From Whitmania pigra (Eukaryota > Annelida > Clitellata > Hirudinida > Haemopidae): DNA of 64,000 nt. Position numbers and translations under genes: made by a program. Below the pieces are notes generated by a model. That model saw nothing but the letters and a program-made list of their open reading frames with translations. It was not told the origin of the DNA and made no database searches. Shown here one piece after another: positions 49,085 to 61,500 of the stretch. The DNA lies in the NCBI GenBank assembly GCA_021613335.1, contig JAJTWR010000242.1, positions 702,501-766,500 of the forward strand. Direction: 5' to 3'. Numbering within the stretch: position 1 is the first letter of the stretch; the number at the start of each line of letters is the position of its first letter.

Positions 49085-49292
49085 TGGAATGTTCTACATG
49101 CTTGTCACAGCTGCCATTGCAAATTTCATCACCACAAATTATTGGAAACACCTCCTCAGAAGTCTCAACATCTTTATGGTTTTCTAAAGAACTGGCGTTT
49201 GAAGTTAATGGAATGTCTTCCTCAAAACATAGCTTCACCTGGTCATCTTGAGGTGAATCAGAATTAACAAAGGCAACTTTCAATTGAGACAT
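49085..49292 (-). CDS. SLC41A: SLC41 N-terminal exon upstream of exon B
   Basis: The start ATG is at 49290-49292 (MSQLKVAFVNSDSPQDDQVK...). The acidic, Cys-containing leader runs to CDKHVEHS and a strong donor A|GTGAGT after 49085. The single leftover base A joins TC of exon B to make Ile, keeping the frame (HS-I-HEDQ). A TTAG six bases before the ATG could be an acceptor for a 5' UTR exon. No similarity to exon A's N-terminus is seen. Confidence 0.75.
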
Positions 49293-50641
49293 CTGTTCTA
49301 ACAACGACAATTGCAGTTTTCAAATTGCTTTACGTTTTCTTCTAAATTAAAAAAAAAACATTTAATAAAAGTTGCTTTAATGTAAAGAAATTTAATATTT
49401 TATAAAAATGTTGACTCATAATCATTGATTTAAAACATAACCTTAAAAGCTCATTTAAATTTGTAAATATAAATTACTACACTTTACAATTAAGCCAATT
49501 CAGCTGATCGAAAAGGTAAACAAGGTTTGTCGGCGATCGCATATGCTTACCTTTACAAAAGTAAATAAGCATTTCAATCGGAATGTGCTATTTCTTTGAC
49601 GTGGCTCTACAATTATTAAATGTATATGATTTCATAATCTATAAACAAATTTTATTTTACACTTTGTTCAAATAATGTTTTATCTTGATTTTTATTAAAC
49701 ATTTATTAACCACATCTCACAATTCAGTCATGAAAAACTTTATGCATATTGGTACTCCATTGACAGTTTTTGGATTTAATATCACCAGGAGAACCAAGAA
49801 ACGGAATAAGCTTCTTATGATAAAATTAGTTGTTGAGTAAACCAGCACCGGATTTACCTCTATGATCACTTAATACCAATTCAAACCATGAAACACTGTT
49901 TTGAAATCACTAATAATTATACATTATTGTTTTTACATAAAATGAATTTTAAGCCAGAAATCGTAGATATATCTCGTAGACACTCACACTTATTGTTGTG
50001 ATTTTTAAAAGTTTGTAAGGAAGAGTTGTGGGGTGATGATGATGATGATGAGTAAAGCTTGATGTCATAGCGAATAGTTTGTATTTGACATAGTTCGGAA
50101 TGCGTCCACAATATCATTTATGTAACTAAGGAAAATTAATTTCCAATATACTTTTCAAAGTTATCATGGCACCGAATTTTCCTTGTCCCATGCAGTCGAA
50201 CACATAAATAAATAAATCCGCACCTGCTTCTTGCTCTGAAGAAGTATTATGGCTACTGACTGGAATCTGCATCATTCTTGTTTGTTTTTTTGACCATCCG
50301 TAAGTGACAGCAGGTGTCTAAGTATTATTAATTTGAGGAAAACTTTGATAAGAGAATTGAAGAAATTTACGTGACACTATGGGGCGTAAAAGAAGGATGA
50401 TAAAGACTAAAGTTAATTTCTTATACCTATGAAACCTCCCTACATAAAAAAAGGCCTTTCTAATCATGCCCCTAAGTGAAGTGTGTTGGTTCCCGAGTGT
50501 CCAAGTTTTATGACATGCTTTACGCAGTAATGTACTTGGACACAGAAGACTGAGTAAGAAAATGTCATTTATTTCTTTCCTTTTTTTAAAAATTTATTCA
50601 GCTAAAATTATGAAGCAAATTTCAATTTTATAACATAAGGC

Positions 50642-50647
50642 TTTATT
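50642..50647 (-). terminator. Polyadenylation signal of the small membrane-protein gene
   Basis: AATAAA on the minus strand (GTAAATAAAGCC) lies 61 bases past the stop codon at 50708. Confidence 0.6.
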
Positions 50648-50707
50648 TACAGAAATAATAAAATTCGTTTTAATATTTAAAAATTACTTAATTAACGTGA
50701 AATGTTA

Positions 50708-51079
50708 TTAGCGAAAATATTTATAATAGTAAAATGATATGTATAATGCCGCGCCAATTGCAATACCAACCACGGCAAATAAAACTGCCCATTTCTTGAA
50801 GAGTTCATTATTTTCACTCATAACAAGAGAAAAAACTGAAATATGACATATTTTATTAGATCTATAAATACATCAACACATCAACTTGGAATATCAAACA
50901 AAAGTTAACTCACTTAATAGTATTGTAGCTATCAACCCAAAGATTGGGAAGGCTATGATAGAAATTATAACTAGCAAAAGCGCCATTGGAAAATCAATGT
51001 CCTCTAACGCGTTTTGGTTTTTATTTTCGGTGACGTTATTCTTTTTAAGTTTCGTTTGGCTTGGCTTGTCGGCTGTCAT
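50708..51079 (-). CDS. Small two-pass membrane protein, VMA21-like (possible V-ATPase assembly factor)
   Basis: Two exons, 50914-51079 and 50708-50835, with donor A|GTGAGT and acceptor TTTCAG, give a 97-residue protein. A hydrophilic Lys/Asn/Gln-rich head (MTADKPSQTKLKKNN...) leads to helix 1, FPMALLLVIISIIAFPIFGL with a central Pro. A short loop (SLVMSENNELFKKW) and helix 2 (AVLFAVVGIAIGAALYISFY) follow, then YYKYFR. Length, two helices, the 'hPI' in helix 1 and loop spacing fit VMA21, the ER chaperone of V-ATPase Vo assembly, but sequence identity is low. A polyA signal follows. It is on the same strand as SLC41, 1.4 kb upstream of it. That it is a gene is likely (about 0.75); the VMA21 label is tentative. 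Confidence 0.5.
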
Positions 51080-52378
51080 TTGCACAACTTGTTCCTCCTT
51101 CGAAATGAGTCACAAAATCATTAAGGCTTTTAGTTTTAAGATATTACATTTTTCTATAAGAGATAATAATCATTGATAAGAAAATAGTTTGGACCAGTGC
51201 CGTCGACATAAATTTCTGGACCTATATTATGTCAATTTGGTGAAAAGCAAAAGAAGGCTTAAAACCCGGGCGGGGTTTTCCTCTCTAGCCCCCTCTCGGT
51301 AGCCCTAATTGTGCAGCCTAGGTTGCGAACGTGACAACGACTGTTGCTATTCGCGTACAGGAACGCAACCCATTCGACCAACGTGAAGATAAGCAATTTT
51401 ACAAGCATTCGATAAGTTGTAGTAGACTGGTTGCTAAATTTGCAACATTATGAGCGGGAAACTTACAATTACGTCGAAATAATTTTTATTTAAATAATGC
51501 TAGTAAATAGTAAATCTAAGATAACAATTTATGATAAAAAATAGCTAACCATTATATTAGTTAGATAATATCAACCATATTATTAAGTAGATTTAATGAA
51601 AATTTTTATGTTTGCCTATTGAAATGTTTGTTTACCAACGTCACACTTTCGTAACAACATAGACAACATTTATCAAAACTTGCGAACGTTTTCCAGAGTG
51701 GGTCCTCAAAAATCTTTTTCAAATACTCAAATTTAGCCACTTTTATTAAATGGCGTCTTAGTAAATCCAGGGATGTCATTTCAGCTTTTACCAAGAGGCG
51801 ATCAAGTACTTACACAACTTGATAAAATTAGTTTTTTACACTTCTATCCAAAGATCAGGACCCCCCCCCCCCCCTGCCCAAAAAAAAAACAATGTTTGCC
51901 CCCAAACATCGAATTTACTCACTTACATATGAGTCAAAACAGCAAAAGTTCAACATAAATTTAAGAAGCACAGTCATCGTCATCAGAACTTGTACATTCA
52001 ATCATGAGCTCACTGGTTGAAGGCATTGCATTGAATCCAACCTTGGCCAGGTGCTGAATTTCTCCAGACAAAATAGGCGCTTAACATCTTCGTCAGTAGA
52101 AAGTGGATTTTTGCATTTTTTTGTGTTTTGTTGCAAACATGGGTAGCCTTTGCTTTGAACCAACACTCTTCTAAATTTTGATGTATTTGATGGTTTACGT
52201 AAAGTCTCCGCTATACTATTGTTCTAACTGCTATTTATATGGAGTGCTTGTAAGTGTGGCAGTCCGCCCTCTAGCTCGATGATTGCTAGCTGGTTTGTTG
52301 CAAAGGCCAAAAAGGTGGCCCATTTTACCACCAAACAGAGTTTCCAGGGTGCGACTCCTCTGAAGTGTTCTTGTTGCA
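51080..52378. other. Intergenic, no gene identified
   Basis: Presumed promoter side of the small membrane-protein gene. A GC-richer patch lies at 51260-51400 and a poly-C/poly-A tract at 51861-51888. Short ORFs on both strands show no recognisable domains. Confidence 0.5.
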
Positions 52379-52470
52379 GGTTGGCCGAATGGGTAATAAT
52401 CGTTGTGTCGTGTTCGCAACCCAGCCTGCACTACTAGGGAGAGCCCACTATCAGGGGCGCTGTATAAATG
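52379..52470 (+). mobile_element. tRNA-derived SINE, copy 2 (short)
   Basis: A-box-like TGGCCGAATGGG and B-box-like GTTCGCAACCC are followed by CAGCCTGCACT and the 3' end GGGGCGCTGTATAAATG. It shares head, CAGCCTGCACT and TATAAATG end with the copy at 6832 but lacks part of the body. Confidence 0.65.
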
Positions 52471-53049
52471 GTGGATCGATTAAGAAGTGCCGCCACATCC
52501 TATTCGGATATATATGGCTTTCAAAAAATACAAATTCGGCCACGGATTTAACTAGAATTTTTTGCATTCTATATTTTGACCCTGTAAAAATTCGTCCTAG
52601 TTCAGTAAGTACAGTATTTTCAAACAAGTTACTACAAGTGCGGCGAACAAATAGGCAGATCAATTAATTTTATGTACTGTAACGACGATTGAGACAAAAA
52701 AAAGCGTGTAAACAAATTTAATTCTCGAGTCAACTATTATTTATCTTCATACCCGAACATCAACTCATTATTCATGCAACGCTGGTTTCATGTTGTTCGC
52801 TGCTTATACATGTAGTAACTTTACTAAGGCAACTTCATCAATTCTTCCCCTTCTCATTTTCGGAAAAAGGTTTACCTCTACCCAACACTAAACTATCAAT
52901 AATAAACTAAAAAAAGGAAATTTCTTAAAAGTATCATGCTTATATATCATAGAAATCTACTTTGAAGTTCATTTGCGCCTGGTTAATTTGATTTTATAGC
53001 TCATATTGAGATATATTGAGAAATGTGGGCAATGGAACGCTTTGTAACA

Positions 53050-54256
53050 CTCATGGCAAACAAAGGCCATGGCCCAAGAGTTGTTCAATGCCTTGATGGA
53101 ATTTCTGAAGATACATGACATAGACATGGGAAACTGTTGCGGGCAAAGCTACGACAATGCATCCTCAATGAGTAGCAAGTACAATGGTCTACAAGCCAAA
53201 GTGAGAGAGAAGAACAGTCATGTGACCTAGATTCTTTGAACATCACATTCTTTAAACCTGATTGGGAAAAATGCTCGAATGCTGCACAATTTTTTGATTT
53301 CCTTGAGAAGCTGCTCGTCTTTTTGACAATTTCAACGCAACGGCTCGACTTTTGACTGAGGAGTTGAAACATGCTGATTCGTCGTTGATTCTCAAACGCG
53401 TCACAAGAACGCTTTGGTTCTGCAGAGCTGACGCAACGAAGACACTTAAGCATGACTACCAGCAGATTAAGGACTTACTGGAAAAAAAATGATAATGATA
53501 TTCAAGATAAAGAGTGTGTAGCAAAAGGACTGTTTACACAGATAAATCAGCTTGAAACAGGTTTTTTTACACCACCTTCTGGAATGATATCCTGCAGAGA
53601 ATAGATGCCAAATAAATAGCTACAACGTAAAAAACATCAAAGCGTCGACTTCATCTACACTTATGAGAAGTATGGCAAAGAACTGTCTTGTTCCACAGAT
53701 TACAAATGCCAGAGCGTGCTTCTTAACCCGTTACATTACGGCCTAGCGGAAGAAGTACAATTCAGCCCTTCCAACAAATAACGAAGAGAAAGTTTCTTTT
53801 CTGTTATTGATCAGTTTATCGCTTCTCTCGACCTCAGCATCTGCAAGCACATAAAGAGATATCAGGCCAATTTAGCTTTTTTAGCCACCTGAAGGAACTG
53901 TCACTAGACGAGGACATTACATTTATTGATGAACATTTGCCAATGTTTTAACAGGCGAGGAATCAGAAGATATCAGCATTGAGCATTTTCTGTACCATAG
54001 ATAAGAGTGTGTAGGACACTTTCCCAAACATTGATATAGCTCTACGGATATACCTTATTTTGTTGGTATCAAACTGCAATGGCACTCCTTCATAAAACTC
54101 AAGTTAATTGAAAACCGATTACGAACATCAATGAAGCAGGCTCGACTTGTAAATTTGGCTATCATATGCACCGAGACGGATGTGCTGAATTAGACTTCAG
54201 TGACATCATCAGCGACTTTGCCACACGGAAATCTAGAGAAGTATCTGGACTGTAAT
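53050..54256 (+). pseudogene. ZMYM1/DUF4371-type hAT transposase pseudogene
   Basis: Broken plus-strand frames read FLKIHDIDMGNCCGQSYDNA then SSMSSKYNGLQAKVREKNSH, CSNAAQFFDFLEKLLVFLTI, LILKRVTRTLWFCRADATKT, VIDQFIASLDLSI, and the C-terminal LDFSDIISDFATRKSREVSG ending at a stop near 54254. This order is the DUF4371 plus hAT dimerisation layout of ZMYM1-like transposon proteins. Several stops, frameshifts and lost segments make it inactive. No terminal repeats were found. Confidence 0.8.
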
Positions 54257-55585
54257 CATAACTGTTATAACTTCATTCATTCTCTGATTTTAGTCATATT
54301 TACTTGGTTATATTATAATTTTCTTTTTCATGAAAAATTAAATTATTATAACTGGATTTCTCTATGTAAATAAAGTTGGCAAGTATTACTCGTGCTCATT
54401 CCATTTCGTGTTTATTCATTGGAAGAATAGTCCCCGTTCAGTATTTTCTAACTAAAAGTGTATTAATTATATATTCGGTTACTAGTTGTTGTGGTGTGTG
54501 CAATAGGGTAAATTTGAAAGGGGACTTCTCTTCCAAGTAGGCCCACGACCACCCTCCGGCTTAATCCGGGACTGTGAAGTGTTCTAATTCAGCCGCTGAC
54601 TGGAATTAAATAAATTCCAAAGTGTCAAACTTAGTCGTGATGGGTAAATATTGAATATGATACCCATTATTTATTTAGTTTTCCTTGAAAAGTGTAAAAT
54701 ATAATTAAGATTGTTATAATTCCTTTGATCTACCTACTTTTTAAGTAATAACCGACAAACTATGCTCTAACTGCAGCTTAATAGACGAGGAAAACAATTT
54801 TATTTGTTCTTCGATTACCATTCTAAGATTACACACTCATAAAGTTGGTTTGTTATTCTTTAGACTCAACAATTTAATCAATTGTTTCAATTGCCTAAAA
54901 CATATACATAGCGTAAAAATGGAGTTTATTCTCTTTATAATTTACATAAAAATATTATTTTCCAGACAATTACATAAATTGAACACAAACTAACAATCCA
55001 TGAAGTTAGAATCTAAGCATTTCGCTAATTATTTTTATTTACATTGTCTTTACAAAATTTATAATTTGTTTTAAATATTTAAAAATTTTATAACAGTCAA
55101 TATTAGAAAATATGAGTTAATTTATGCCATTCAAGTGAAGCGCTTTATAGCTAGTGTGTATACAATGGCAGCATAAGCTATGGTTTTTTTTGCTTTATTT
55201 GGAGGAGTATCCGTGTGATATCACAATTTATCGCCTTTCTGCTAGATTTAAAGGTACTTTATAAATTTTAGTTTCAACATTTTTGGCTAATGAGTGAAAT
55301 TAGTTATTTGCTAAAACTTAATACACGATCCGAAACTTCGCTGTCTTTGTTGAATGAGTAATGTAGTGTGGTGCGACGACTAATTTTGGATTATTGTTCA
55401 AGCTTTTGTATGTTTGGAATACACGTTTGATTTTGATTTCGAATGCATATTTTCTTACAACACGACAATTCAGCTTTATTTTGTGAACTAGATTGTTTCG
55501 ATAAATCATATTTGATGACGATACTGTTATGTGATACAACAGGAACGGCAGTGGAGTATGCTATTATTAATAATCTAAGTGAGAA
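54257..55585. other. Upstream region of ARID1
   Basis: AT-rich, with no gene seen. Promoter and 5' UTR of ARID1 should lie here or further upstream. A short GC-richer patch with TCCGGCTTAATCCGGGA, an imperfect hairpin, lies near 54557. Confidence 0.4.
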
Positions 55586-58500
55586 ATGAGTAGCAAAAAA
55601 AGAAAAACCAACACTAAGTCCTCCAAAACAGAAGTTTTAAATGACCACAGGATTGGGGATTCAGATATTGGATACAGCAACGGACTTCGTTGTGGGCCTG
55701 GCAACGAGGTAGACAAATCATCAGGAACGTCGTGTAGTGGTGGTGATAACGGAAGTGCCAGCATAAGCAGTGCTTTTTCACCAAAGCTAGCTGATTCGGC
55801 TTCTGTCAGTCCCATTTCTGTGAATAGCTTGTCTAACCAAAGTAGAGGTTCAAATAGGATTGCTGAATCTGACAGTGTCTTGACACTCAAATTAGGCAGA
55901 AGCGATTTGCATCAACCTTATGCAGATAATTTTGGTTCTCCAACATCTCAGAAATATCCTACCAGTTCTGTACCATCTATGTCTGTGCAACATGGATCTG
56001 ATTATTTTCATGCACAATATCAAAGAGTTGGTCATAACTTTCCATCTGGTTTTCATCATCAGCCCCATCTCTCTCCTCCAAATGCTTATGCTAGTGCACC
56101 TCCATTTGCCACACATCCTTATTCTCAACAGCCATCTTTCCACCAGCCCATGAATCAACAGTCAATGAGACCCAGGCCTCAGGCACAACCAGCTTTACCA
56201 TCATCATATGCCTCGTCAACACCAATGCTCACCCAACTGTTGCAATATCCAACGACAAAAGAGAAACCGCTGGAGTCTGGTTCCGGCGGAGACAACGCGA
56301 ATTCGGTGAAACACATCTTTGGCAAAAAGACAAATCAATGGCCTACTGGACCTCTGGATGCAACAACTCAAAACCATTTGTTTGGAAGAATGCCTAACAG
56401 CAATCATAATCTCAGACAGGATCTCCAAATGTCTCAGAGTCTTCCTATCACTAATCAGGTTTGAAATCATATAATATCTTATTTATATGGTGGAGGATTA
56501 GAAATAGTAATTAATTGAAGTTATTGGTTGTTTCAAGTCTCAGTCTTAATTCATTCTTAGTTTTTTCAGCCTCTTGATGCACAACAACAAGCATCCAATA
56601 ATTCTTTTGCTCGACCACCTTCATCATCATCATCTTCTTTAAACAACCATCCATCCCAGTCTCCGGAGGTCTCCATATCTAACACTCAAGAAGGGGAACG
56701 CAGTGCAAAGTCTTCTCAGCATAAAAAAAAATCTGGTACCAAGAAGTCAGTCAAAAGCCGATCATCAAGGATTAAAAGAAGGCCTGATGTGACAAGACAG
56801 GTTTGCTTGATTTGTAAATTAATTTCAGTGATTTAATTTGCCTGTAATTTTTACTCATTTCCTTGTATGACAAAAACATATCATTAAAAAATTAATTTTA
56901 ATTTTATTTGGAGACAACATTTTACTAATAGTTTTGTCTGAAAAATCTTTGTATAAAATCTGTATCAATGCTGATAATGTTTGCATTAAAAATCTTAATA
57001 AATATGATAAAGCATTTAAAGTTAATGCATAAACCATTTGACAGAATTATATATGTATTGGCTTCCCATGATATTTGATGTGCTCCCCTTAACCCATTAC
57101 TTGTATGAGTACTCATCTTATTTATTTGAAATTAAGCAGTGTTCAAATCTCAGATTTGTTGAGTTAATGTCTTGTATTAAAGGAATTGAAAATTTCACGT
57201 TAGAATCCTTGCCCATACCTTACAATGTGAATCTTTTCTGACTCAGACAAACAAACAGCAGCCCCTCATAATTATGCTAATGTGTTCTCTCTCCATGTTC
57301 CTCTTCAAACTTAAGTTCCTAAAAATGTTTATTCTACCTCTTGTTTTTGCGAGGATGCATTTAACATAAGTTGTAAATATGTGCCATCTTGTCCTCAACA
57401 TTCTGACTAATCTTGAATGTTGTAATATGGCATTACCCTTAACAATTGAGATAGATACAATGAAATTTCTTAAGAAAAAGGATTCCTGATGTTTGTTATT
57501 TGCTTTACTCATTAAAGTTGAGTTATTGTACAATTTAAGTTCGAGGTTGTAATCTCTGTTTCTTAAATGTCGATCATGACTCGAAGGGACTTTTTAATTC
57601 TGCGCGTCGGTGCAAACAACATTCTTTGAGAAATGCCAAATTTTAAGCTCGGAATGGAGAGAGGTTTTGATAAAAACCGGGAGAAACCAATCCATGGGAC
57701 AAACCAAAGGAACACAAACGCCTCACATACCGGTCTTCGCTAGCGACTTGGCCGCAGTTGGGGAGGTTTTTAACGATTTTCTCCTTGTCTGAAATGCGTA
57801 GATCGAGCCGAAGCTGGCATACGTCTCTTACTGCACGCAAACTTATTCGCGGCTGTTGTACTGAGTTTGTATGTGGGTCTGCTGTGCGTGGAGATGCCCT
57901 TAAACGGGCTACGTATGCGCACGCGCGAGTGCCAGCTATGTTGGCTGCATGCAGAGCAGGATTTATTCTCGCCTTGTCGAGAGGGGGCCGCATTATTGAA
58001 TGCGCTCGTGTTCATAATTGTGTAGCTGGCTTGCTTGCTCCGATCCTTTGTGAATAACTCTTTCCTTCTCACGCACAGAGAGCAAACCGCTTATTCACTC
58101 TATATTTTAGACAACCTTCTATTTTAATTGATGAAATATTGTCGGTTATTGGCAGTTGCTCAGAAATAAGTGACCTCGACAAGAGAGCGCGCTTCCAACT
58201 TTTAAATGGTGCTAGCTAATGAAGTGGAAGTGTTTTTTTTTTTTGCTTTTCACATCCACGTGGATTCTCAGCTGTGAAGTGACCTATTAAGTCTGCCCTG
58301 TCACTTTGTGAAAAGTAACATTTTCCATTGTGAATTCTGAGAAGCATTGAGCAAATAAGAAATTTTGGCCATATTAAAAAATGATGTGCATATTAATTTT
58401 TTTAGACATTAGAATGATGTCTTGACTTTCTGCTGACCCGACTCTCATAGAATAATGATATTAAATGTATTATGATTAAGGACTTGCCAAATATTTGAAA

Positions 58501-61500
58501 GCAAGTACTTATGTGAAATGACTCTTTGAAAAGCTTCCTTTTATATTGACATGGTGATTTTAAAGAATTATGTAATGTGCAGGAGTTTTCTAGTGGAGAT
58601 GAAAAAAAGGATGAAGGTGGTGATGCTTCAGATAACAGCAGTAGCACAGAAGTTTATTCACAGATAACTCCAAGTTCAACTCCTCCTTCTAGCCCACAAC
58701 CCCCTCGAAGCTCCATTGATCAGATTAATTCTGACGAGGGACACGGTAAATACTTCTACCCTGCTCTTGAATCACACAAACTTAATTAAATGATTTTTTT
58801 TTTAAAGATAAATCGCATGCATCTGGCTATGCTGGTAATGATTTATCAAGGTTTCACTCTGGTCCCAATAATGGTGGAGGTGCCTATTCAAAATTATTCA
58901 TTCTTGTCATTCACTCATTTCTAAACACGTTTTATTAACAACACTAGGATTCCAATCTCCGGGACCGTTGCCGCGCCAACCGACCCCCTATCGAGGTCGG
59001 CCGCCGTTCGTTGCCGCTTCCGGACAAAATGCTCGGCATAATCCTCAGCCGGGCAATTTTTACGGTCCGTTCCAAACATCCGTCGTGGCTCCGAGCAAAC
59101 CGGCGGAAACGGACGCCTACGGGGTTTTTAAGCCCGGACCATCGTATCTCCACCAACAGGGTACTATTAGTGGTCACCATGGCAGTGGTGCTAATAGCAA
59201 TTTCAATGCATTCGTGAGGCCTGGGATTAACGGTCCTTCTATGCCTTATCCCGGTGCTAGCGACGCTTCACAACAGTCTGCCGGTGCTCTGCCGTACTAT
59301 AGGCACCCCAATCATTTTCAGGGCAAATCCGAACCTCCTTATGGGGGAAGACCAGAATTTTTTCAGACTTTGCCAAATCATTCTGGATTTGCAGGTGGAT
59401 ATCCATATGATGTGCCAGGATATAGGCCTGAGCTTGGTTATAGACACCCAGGCGATGTCTACAGACAGGAGGGCCCCTATCAACCGTTTCCTGGATATAG
59501 ACCTGATGGATCTCAATATGTTGGATATAGACTGCATTCTCAAGAAGGGAGAACATACAGACAACCTGAACATCCTAACCAGCGACATCAGGATGCTTCT
59601 ACATCTAATTCTGGTGAATATAAGTTAGGCGAAAATAACTCTGGAAATCACGGTATTTTGCCCAGAGTATTGCCTGACAAAAGCCCCTCGCAGCAAGGGA
59701 ATAATTGTCCTCCATCTGAAGGATCAGTTCAGAAGCAAGCGGAAGGAAATATTGAACATCCACATGCTAGTCCTAATCATTCCTTAGCTAATTCTGGAAA
59801 AAACAATTTTCAAACTACAAGAATGAATAACCAATGGGTAACGAGCATGCAGGGCATGATGTCAGGGGGCTCAGTAGTTGAGACTTCACCACCGAATGAA
59901 CACGGTCACCCTGTAGTGTCATTAAACTCTGTAAAGCAAATGATTGGCGACACCTTTGATGCTCCGAACAAAGATATAACTTCACAGCATGAAAACTTTG
60001 GGAAAAATCACTTGATCGCTTCTCATGATGTGACCGATGCCAACAAAGCTCTTTTTCAGCATACTCACATTTCCAGGCCTACTAACAGTGATTTTTATCA
60101 TAACCAATTTAGGGAGTCCCCTGATGGCAGATTATCAGGTAAGCTTTTGGTTTTTCTTGTTTGGAAATGAATTTAACTTTTTGTGTTGCATTTACATCCA
60201 GATGGCAGATCTGATAATGATGCAAAGCCTCGAAACAGGTCAGGTAACAGCAAAATAGACTTTAAACTCAAGTCTTCTGAAAGGGTTTCCTCAAAGACTG
60301 ATCTGACAAAACAAGTAACGTAAAATTGGCTTGTTTATTTTATTACTTTATTTTATATTTATGACAATTCTCATGACATTATTATTTTTTGTATTTTTTA
60401 GGACATTTACTCTCCATCTTTGACACCATCAAATCATGTTTCCATGTCTCCAGCAAGTCAAAATGAATTTGAGACTTTTAGCCCTACTCACATGCCTCAC
60501 CAGGTAACAATCACTTTGAATTAGTGGGATCTAAAAGTGGTTATTCACTTATTATTCAAGTCTATTGTCTGTCTTAACTCATCTATTATAAAATAATACC
60601 AAATTTCAAAAAATATGTTAATGTATTTATTTATGCCATAACTAGCTTTAATTAATAAGAAGTGTAAATTTTCTTTATTTAAATATTTGTGAGGCTGAAA
60701 TTTTGAAAATGTTAGAATATATACTATTACTGTATTGAGTGTTAAACCAATATGGATTTACCAAATTCCAAATTATGTATCTTCACATATGTAATATAAT
60801 TGCCATTTTGCATTTGATTAGATGGAACAATTCCTTCTTTTTAGAAATTTTCCAACAACCCAGCTTTCTTGAAGATATGTGAAATGGGACAAGAGCCAGA
60901 TCGAGGGAGTTTCCTTGATCGCCTGTTTTCATTTATGCACCACAGAGGTACTCCCATAACCGCTGTGCCAATGATCTGCAAGCAAACGATTGATCTCTAT
61001 TCTTTGTACTTCTTGGTGCGAGAGAGAGGAGGCATGATAGAGGTTAGAAACCACGCTGGCTTGGATTATTAGTTTTATATTTTAATTTTAAATAATAAAT
61101 GTTTCTTATCAGTAGGTATTAGGTTTTAATTAGTTTTTTTAGTAGGTTTTAAATCGGATGCATTCTTATATCTTGATTAATTTAAATCATGTTGATGTTA
61201 TAGGTTACGAAAAATAAAAAGTGGAGGGACGTCAGTTCGGCATTGAGTTTAGGATCCTCTAGCAGTGCAGGATTCACACTTAAGAGGAACTACGGAAAGT
61301 ACATTTATCCTTACGAATGTAAATTTGACAGAGGAGACATCGACCCCGCTCCATTCCTAGCCACACTTGAAATATCGGGAAGCAAGAAAGAGGTCGGAAA
61401 GAAGTCTTCCTCGGAGCGTATTCAAGCTGCTTCTGATGTGGGTGAGTGGTCTAATTATGTTACAATTTCTTTTTGGCTAAACACTGTTGGTGGCACATTT

